From: Sphingomonadales bacterium
GTDB taxonomy: Bacteria > Pseudomonadota > Alphaproteobacteria > Sphingomonadales > Sphingomonadaceae
DNA: 64,000 bases
Assembly (NCBI GenBank): GCA_025356275.1
Contig: JANXUK010000134.1
Span: 1-64,000 of the forward strand
Direction of reading: 5' to 3'
Both the position numbers and the translations under genes were made by a program. Of the stretch, positions 59,591 through 64,000 are shown piece by piece (positions within the stretch are counted from its first letter, which is position 1; each line of letters begins with the position of its first letter). The notes under the pieces are model-generated. The model had not been told where the DNA came from. It did not search any database and saw only the letters and a program-made list of their open reading frames with translations.

Positions 59591-60811
59591 ATGAGACGCG
59601 AAGGCACATTTGGCGGCGGACGCCGGCTGATCGGGGCGGCGCTGCAGGTGCAGAGCATGCTGCTCGCCGGCTGTTCCACCATGCCGACCCCGCGCAATCC
59701 CGCAAATTCGCTCTATGAGCCGCAGCAGCGCAGCCCGGATGCGCCGGTCGCCGCGATGGCCTGTCAGGCGCCGGGCCTGCCCGCTGCGCTGACCATGCTG
59801 CGCCAAGTGCCGGCCATCGATATGGCCTCCGCGCCCGACGTGCTGTCGGCTGGCGACCGCTTGCGGCTCGATGTAGCAGGCGACAAGGACATGCTGACCG
59901 GGCAATATATCGTGCCCGCCAATGGTCGCCTGGTGATCGGCGGCGCGTTCGATATTGCCGCCGCTGGCCGTACCCGCGGCGACATCGCCGATGATCTGCG
60001 GCAAAGGCTGATCGCGGCGGGCATGGTCCGCGATGTTGCAGGCAATGTCCACCTGACCATTCAGGAGCAGGGCGCTGCCGCCGTTTCGGTGGAAGGCGCG
60101 GTGTTCGAGCCGGGCCGCGTCCACCCCGGCGAGCGCGACGATACCGCCCGCAACACCACGGTCGAGCATCCCTCGGGCGGGGATTATAACGCCAACCGCT
60201 CGCTGTTCACCGCGCTGCGCTCCGCCGGGGGCCTCCGCCCCGACGCGGCGATGCAGACGGTCTATCTGGTGCGCGGCGCTGCCTATGCGGCGTTCGACGT
60301 CTCGGGTGCGGTGACCGGCGCGCCGGCCATCGACCCCGAGATCGCCAGCGGCGACCGCGTGATTGTGCCTTCCCTCGGCTGTTTTCAGCCGGCCATGGTC
60401 CGGCCCAGCAGCGTGACGATGGAGGGCATCCGCGTCTATATGTCGAACCTGACGCATCCGGGCACCGGCAACGCCGGCGCCGGGATCAACCGCGACGCGA
60501 CCAATGTGCCCTACGGCATGCGGCTGTTGCAGGGGGCGATCTCGGCCAATTGCGTCGGCGGAACGTTCATCAATGCGGGGCGCCGGGTGGTTCTGGTCTC
60601 GCGCAATCCGATCAACGGGCGCTCGGTGGTGATCCAGCGCTCGCTGGAGCGGCTAGTGCGCGATGCGAACCGCGACGATGTTGATCCGTATCTGATGCCC
60701 GGCGATTCGATGGCCTGCTATGACAGCACGCTCAGCTCGCTGACCGACATTGTCGCCACGCTGGGATCGGTTGCAACGCAGGCAGCGCTGGCCAAGGGGC
60801 TCAGCAATTGA
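59591..60811 (+). CDS. Polysaccharide export outer-membrane lipoprotein (Wza family)
   Basis: 406 residues with lipobox LLAGC (Cys28). Export domain begins near DVLSAGDRLRLDVAGD, then QYIVPANGRLVIGG and RTRGDIADDLRQRL. SLBB-like segments follow (VSVEGAVFEPGRVHPGE, FTALRSAGGLRPDA). Forms the outer-membrane pore for capsule or exopolysaccharide. The C-terminal ~130 residues are longer than in classic Wza. First gene of a three-gene operon; its stop overlaps a possible TTG start of the next gene. Confidence 0.85.
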   Translation: MRREGTFGGGRRLIGAALQVQSMLLAGCSTMPTPRNPANSLYEPQQRSPDAPVAAMACQAPGLPAALTMLRQVPAIDMASAPDVLSAGDRLRLDVAGDKDMLTGQYIVPANGRLVIGGAFDIAAAGRTRGDIADDLRQRLIAAGMVRDVAGNVHLTIQEQGAAAVSVEGAVFEPGRVHPGERDDTARNTTVEHPSGGDYNANRSLFTALRSAGGLRPDAAMQTVYLVRGAAYAAFDVSGAVTGAPAIDPEIASGDRVIVPSLGCFQPAMVRPSSVTMEGIRVYMSNLTHPGTGNAGAGINRDATNVPYGMRLLQGAISANCVGGTFINAGRRVVLVSRNPINGRSVVIQRSLERLVRDANRDDVDPYLMPGDSMACYDSTLSSLTDIVATLGSVATQAALAKGLSN

Positions 60812-60816
60812 GCGCG

Positions 60817-62229
60817 ATGAATTACGATTTTCCGCCCGGGCGGGTGCTGGGACAAAGCTTTGCACTGATCCCGCATAAAAAGACCTCACGGCCCGGCCGG
60901 TACCGACGGTATCTGACCGGGCTGCTGCCGGTTCTGGGGGTGATATGGACCGCGACGGGCGCCTATCTGCTGCTGGCGCCGGTCTCTTATACTAGCAAAT
61001 TCAGCCTTATCATGCCGGGGACGGCGGTGGGTAGTTCGCTCAACCTGGAGGGCACAGGGCAGGCACAGGCGACGGTCAGCTCGCCGTTCGACAGCCCTTC
61101 GCTCAGCCCGACCGAGGGATATAAGCAGCTACTGACGGCGGATGTGACGCTCAGCGATGCGGCGGGCCTGGCGCATGTGAAGCCGGGGCGCTTCCCGGCG
61201 CCCACGGTCAAATTGATCGAGCAGACCAACCTCATCGGCATTCAGGTGACCGGGCACACTGCCGCCGAGGCCCAGCGCAATGCCGACGCGCTGCGCAATG
61301 CGTTCTTCGGCGAGCTGGACAAGCTGCGCACCGACGAGGCGGCCCGGCGTGAGGCCAATGACCTGGTCCATCTGCGCGAGCTTTCGGCCAAGGAACAGTT
61401 GACCGAGCGCAAGCTGATCGCATTTCAGGCGATGCACGGCCTGGCCACGATGGAGCAGTTCAACGCCCGCATCGCCTCGGTCGATCAGCTGAAAGACAAG
61501 GAGCGCGAATACCGCCTCTCGCTCAGCGAGCATCGCGGGGAGGCCGGACGGCTGTCGGGCACGATGGATATCGGACCGTCGCGCGCCAATCTGGAGATGC
61601 GGCTGCGCGGCGATCCGGTGTTTCAGGAGCTGGCGACGCGCTATGCCGCGGCCAATGCCGATGCCGAGCTGAAGGCCGGCACGCTGGGCCCCAAACATGC
61701 CGCGCTGGCGCAGGCCAATGCCGAGCGTGAAGGGCTGAAGGCGGCGCTGCTAGCGCGCGGGCATGACATTACCGGGCTCTCGGACGCCCAGCTGATGCAT
61801 GCCACCGACATGACGCTGGGCGATGGGCGTTCGCAATTGATGCAGACGATGGCGGTAGGCGATGCCCAGGCTGCCGGTGCGGCCAGCGCGCTGTCGGTGA
61901 TCCGCGGCGATCTGGCCGAGGCCAAGGCGCGCTCGCCCGAGCTGATCGAACAGGCCTCACAGCTCGCCGATCTTCAGCGCGACCATCATGTGGCCGAGGC
62001 GGTGCTGTCCTCGGCGCTGGCGCGGCTCGATACCAACAAGCTCGACCCCTTTGCCTCCTATCCGCTGGTGCAGACGTTGGCCCCGCCCAGCCTGCCCGAC
62101 CGCAAATCGAGCCCGTCGCTGGTGCTGGCGCTTGCCGGCGCGATGGGCGCGACGATCATCGCCCTCCTGACGTTTGGAACGCTATGGCTGCGCCAGCCGA
62201 TCATCGACCGAATGCTCCGGAACGGCTGA
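60817..62229 (+). CDS. Wzz/GumC-type polysaccharide co-polymerase, no kinase domain
   Basis: About 470 residues. An N-terminal membrane helix (LLPVLGVIWTATGAYLLL) and a C-terminal one (LVLALAGAMGATIIALLTF) bracket a long periplasmic coiled-coil region (DKLRTDEAARREANDLVHLRELSAKEQ is split by short breaks). Co-polymerases of this fold set chain length. No BY-kinase Walker motifs or tyrosine tail appear, so a separate kinase, if any, is outside the window. ATG 60817 chosen; TTG 60808 would overlap the previous stop. Confidence 0.8.
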   Translation: MNYDFPPGRVLGQSFALIPHKKTSRPGRYRRYLTGLLPVLGVIWTATGAYLLLAPVSYTSKFSLIMPGTAVGSSLNLEGTGQAQATVSSPFDSPSLSPTEGYKQLLTADVTLSDAAGLAHVKPGRFPAPTVKLIEQTNLIGIQVTGHTAAEAQRNADALRNAFFGELDKLRTDEAARREANDLVHLRELSAKEQLTERKLIAFQAMHGLATMEQFNARIASVDQLKDKEREYRLSLSEHRGEAGRLSGTMDIGPSRANLEMRLRGDPVFQELATRYAAANADAELKAGTLGPKHAALAQANAEREGLKAALLARGHDITGLSDAQLMHATDMTLGDGRSQLMQTMAVGDAQAAGAASALSVIRGDLAEAKARSPELIEQASQLADLQRDHHVAEAVLSSALARLDTNKLDPFASYPLVQTLAPPSLPDRKSSPSLVLALAGAMGATIIALLTFGTLWLRQPIIDRMLRNG

Positions 62230-63557
62230 TCGCCGGAACGATAGGCGCGACCTACCTGCTATGGCTGGTGGGCGCGCTGTATATGGCGGGGCCGCTGCTG
62301 GGTTGGACGCTGGCGGCGATGGCGGCGCGCGCCTATTTCCTCGCGCCCGGCCTGCCGGCGGATCAGCGTCCGGGCAGACTGCCGCTGATCCTGTGGTGCT
62401 GGATTGCCGGGATGGCGGCGATGCTGGTGATCCTGATCATCGGGCATGTCGAGTGGCAGCTTGGCTTTGCCCAGACGATGAAATCGGCGACCGGCTGGGC
62501 TAAGGGCTGGGCGCTGCTGGCGATCTTCCTGGTGGCGGGCTATGCGCTGCCGATCCGGCTGTCGGTGCTGAGCCGGGCAGTGTGCGGGCTGGGGATGCAG
62601 ACGCTGATCCTGCTGCCGGTGTTCCTGGCGGCGCCCTATATCGGCGTCCCCGCCGGACAATTGTGGGTCTCGCCCCTGGCCATCGTCGGCGGGGGTGACG
62701 ATGATTTCTTCGCGGTCATCGCCTATACGATCGAGCCTGGAGTGGGTACGCCCCGCTGGCAGTTCTTTGCGCCATGGTCGCCCGCTGCCGGGGTGGTGGC
62801 GCTGATCCATTTCATGCTGGCGCGCGAGGAAGCGCATGCTGGCTGGCGCTGGACCGGGATTGTCGCCGCGATCCTGATGGCGCTGCTCTCAACCTCGCGG
62901 ATGGCGGTGATCGGCTTGGTCGTGCTGGTGCCGATCGTGCGATTGATCGGTGCGATCCGAAAGCCCTCTACCGGATATGCCGCCGCGCCGCTTGTGCTGT
63001 TATCCGGCTGGTTCGCGCCGCAGTTGGCGATGCTCGACGATTGGGCAGTGGACAGCTTCAATGGCGCGCGTGCCGCCTCGTCGCGAGTGCGGGCGAAGCT
63101 GGGGCATATTGCGGTGCAGCGCTGGGAGGATGAGGCCTTTTGGTTCGGCCATGGCAAGGTCGAGCGCGGGCCGCATCCGGTAGAATTCATGCCGATCGGC
63201 AGCCACCACAGCTGGTACGGGCTGCTGTTCGTCAAGGGGATCACCGGGCTGGTCGCGCTGGCCGTACCGATGGTGCTGCTGCTGTGCGTGTGCCTCGGCG
63301 CCGCGACGCGCAGCCGGGCGGGGCAATTGGCGCTGGGGATGGTGCTGATCTACTGGTTCTACACCTTTGGCGAGAATATCGAGGTACTCACTTATATTGC
63401 GTGGCCAGCGTTGATGGCGATCGGCATCGTGCTGCGGATGCGGGAGAATGGCGAGGATCTGCCTGCGCCGGTGGGGGTGATCGCCGGCTGGATGCGGCGC
63501 GAGGTGGCGGCTTCGCGGGCGCGGGTGGCGGGGGCGGGGGCGGGGGCGGTGTGTTGA
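62184..63557 (+). CDS. Wzy-like polysaccharide polymerase / O-antigen ligase-type membrane protein
   Basis: 457 residues with about ten to twelve hydrophobic helices and a large periplasmic loop near residues 290-360 (HIAVQRWEDEAFWFGHGKVERGPH, then SHHSWYGLLFVKGITGLVAL), the position and Arg/His character of Wzy/WaaL loops. It overlaps the co-polymerase gene by 46 bases. The combination with Wza and Wzz-like proteins argues for polymerase rather than ligase. The C-terminus ends in an Ala/Gly run. Confidence 0.78.
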   Translation: MAAPADHRPNAPERLIAGTIGATYLLWLVGALYMAGPLLGWTLAAMAARAYFLAPGLPADQRPGRLPLILWCWIAGMAAMLVILIIGHVEWQLGFAQTMKSATGWAKGWALLAIFLVAGYALPIRLSVLSRAVCGLGMQTLILLPVFLAAPYIGVPAGQLWVSPLAIVGGGDDDFFAVIAYTIEPGVGTPRWQFFAPWSPAAGVVALIHFMLAREEAHAGWRWTGIVAAILMALLSTSRMAVIGLVVLVPIVRLIGAIRKPSTGYAAAPLVLLSGWFAPQLAMLDDWAVDSFNGARAASSRVRAKLGHIAVQRWEDEAFWFGHGKVERGPHPVEFMPIGSHHSWYGLLFVKGITGLVALAVPMVLLLCVCLGAATRSRAGQLALGMVLIYWFYTFGENIEVLTYIAWPALMAIGIVLRMRENGEDLPAPVGVIAGWMRREVAASRARVAGAGAGAVC

Positions 63558-63596
63558 TGCAAGCCTGTTAGTTTGTTTGCCGCCTGCGGGCGGGGG

Positions 63597-63785
63597 AAGC
63601 CTGTGCCATCCCGAGTCGGTCTGATTGATCGCCTGCCGGCGATGAAGCCTGTGCCATCCCGCGCCCCCTCCCGACCTCCCATTCAGTGTGTATCCTGTGG
63701 GAGGTCGGGAGGGGGAGCGGGATGGCACAGGCTGCGACCGTCAGGTCGCCAATCAGACCGACTCGGGATGGCACAGGCTTCATCA
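63597..63785. repeat. Long nested inverted repeat
   Basis: Arms of about 80-85 bp around a ~20-base loop near 63680-63700. Each arm carries two copies of CCTGTGCCATCCCG, one after the other, so the motif appears four times. The only large mismatch lies between these motifs, where each arm has a small self-complementary segment of its own. Sits between the convergent polymerase and the last gene, and should form a very strong hairpin. Confidence 0.85.
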
Positions 63786-63805
63786 CCGCAAGGCGATCAA
63801 TCAAA

Positions 63806-64000
63806 TCACGCCGCCAAAGCTCCGTCCGCCACCTTGCCCTCGGTCAGCAGCCGGTCGAGCAGGCGGGCCCATTGCCGCTGGCGGATGATGCCGCAATCCA
63901 CGGTCGAGGCGCGCGCCGCTGCCGCCATTGCTGGCAGATTGGCCGAGCGCAGCGCGGTGAACCCCTCCAAAATCGCCGCATCACTGGTGAAATCGATCAC
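63806..64000 (-). CDS. C-terminal end of an unidentified protein (cut by window edge)
   Basis: At least 64 residues, ending KVADGALAA; the start lies beyond 64000. The sequence (ILEGFTALRSANLPAMAAAARAS, then QRQWARLLDRLLTEG) is helical and compatible with the last helices of a glycosyltransferase, which would fit the polysaccharide context, but no motif proves it. Convergent with the polymerase gene. Confidence 0.45.
   Translation of the reverse strand: MIDFTSDAAILEGFTALRSANLPAMAAAARASTVDCGIIRQRQWARLLDRLLTEGKVADGALAA

Overview
This is a GC-rich chromosomal window from an alphaproteobacterium, most likely a sphingomonad. That placement is inferred from the gene repertoire: a Caulobacter-type sugar-acid dehydratase, oxidative galactose/arabinose catabolism, a DUF1800/DUF1501 gene pair, SnoaL/SDR operons and capsule-export genes. 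I saw no rRNA, tRNA or CRISPR array. Many starts below were moved inward from the longest open frame on the basis of a ribosome-binding site or signal peptide.

Layout. 1-0.87 kb: decayed right end of an IS3-family element. 0.9-7.7 kb: oxidative-stress genes (two hemerythrin-like proteins, a Crp/Fnr regulator, large-subunit catalase KatE, a thioredoxin-reductase-like flavoprotein, a DUF72 protein). 7.8-17.5 kb: mixed accessory genes (a 741-residue unknown protein, DUF1810, an RNase H-like protein, DUF4112, an FMN reductase, a TRIC-type channel, an amidase). Inside this stretch a DUF1800 gene is cut and fused to the tail of an IS630-type transposase, and only the C-terminus of its DUF1501 partner survives.

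17.5-28.4 kb: a catabolic cluster for galactose and/or arabinose. It encodes a Gal-type sugar dehydrogenase, SMP-30 lactonase, IlvD/Edd sugar-acid dehydratase, KDGal kinase, KDPGal aldolase, a ThuA-domain protein, an SSS symporter and an MFS sugar porter. Two genes of the cluster (AraD1-like and the MFS porter) each carry what looks like a single-base frameshift.

29.8-40.9 kb is the most unusual part. Four secreted proteins form a tight leftward operon: three small DUF11-like proteins and a ~1700-residue protein with a predicted outer-membrane barrel. A convergent CshA-like adhesin shares one of their modules. Upstream lies a TTAA-rich AT island and a divergent secreted beta-helix protein. 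I propose this as a candidate undescribed surface-structure system.

41-53.6 kb: a TauD-type dioxygenase, an exported MsrA/MsrB pair, an EmrAB-OprM-type tripartite efflux operon, molybdate transport modABC, an outer-membrane protein with a DUF2946 partner, and a SnoaL-SDR-SnoaL operon. 53.7-55 kb: two small secreted or membrane proteins. 55-63.6 kb: a MASE1 hybrid histidine kinase and a sigma-54-type response regulator in one operon, divergent from a Wza / Wzz-like / Wzy-like polysaccharide export-polymerisation operon that they may control.

Four repeat systems punctuate intergenic spaces: a CTAG-bounded double-hairpin element in three copies, a 64-bp tandem repeat, a short 24-bp-period repeat, and a long nested inverted repeat near the right edge.
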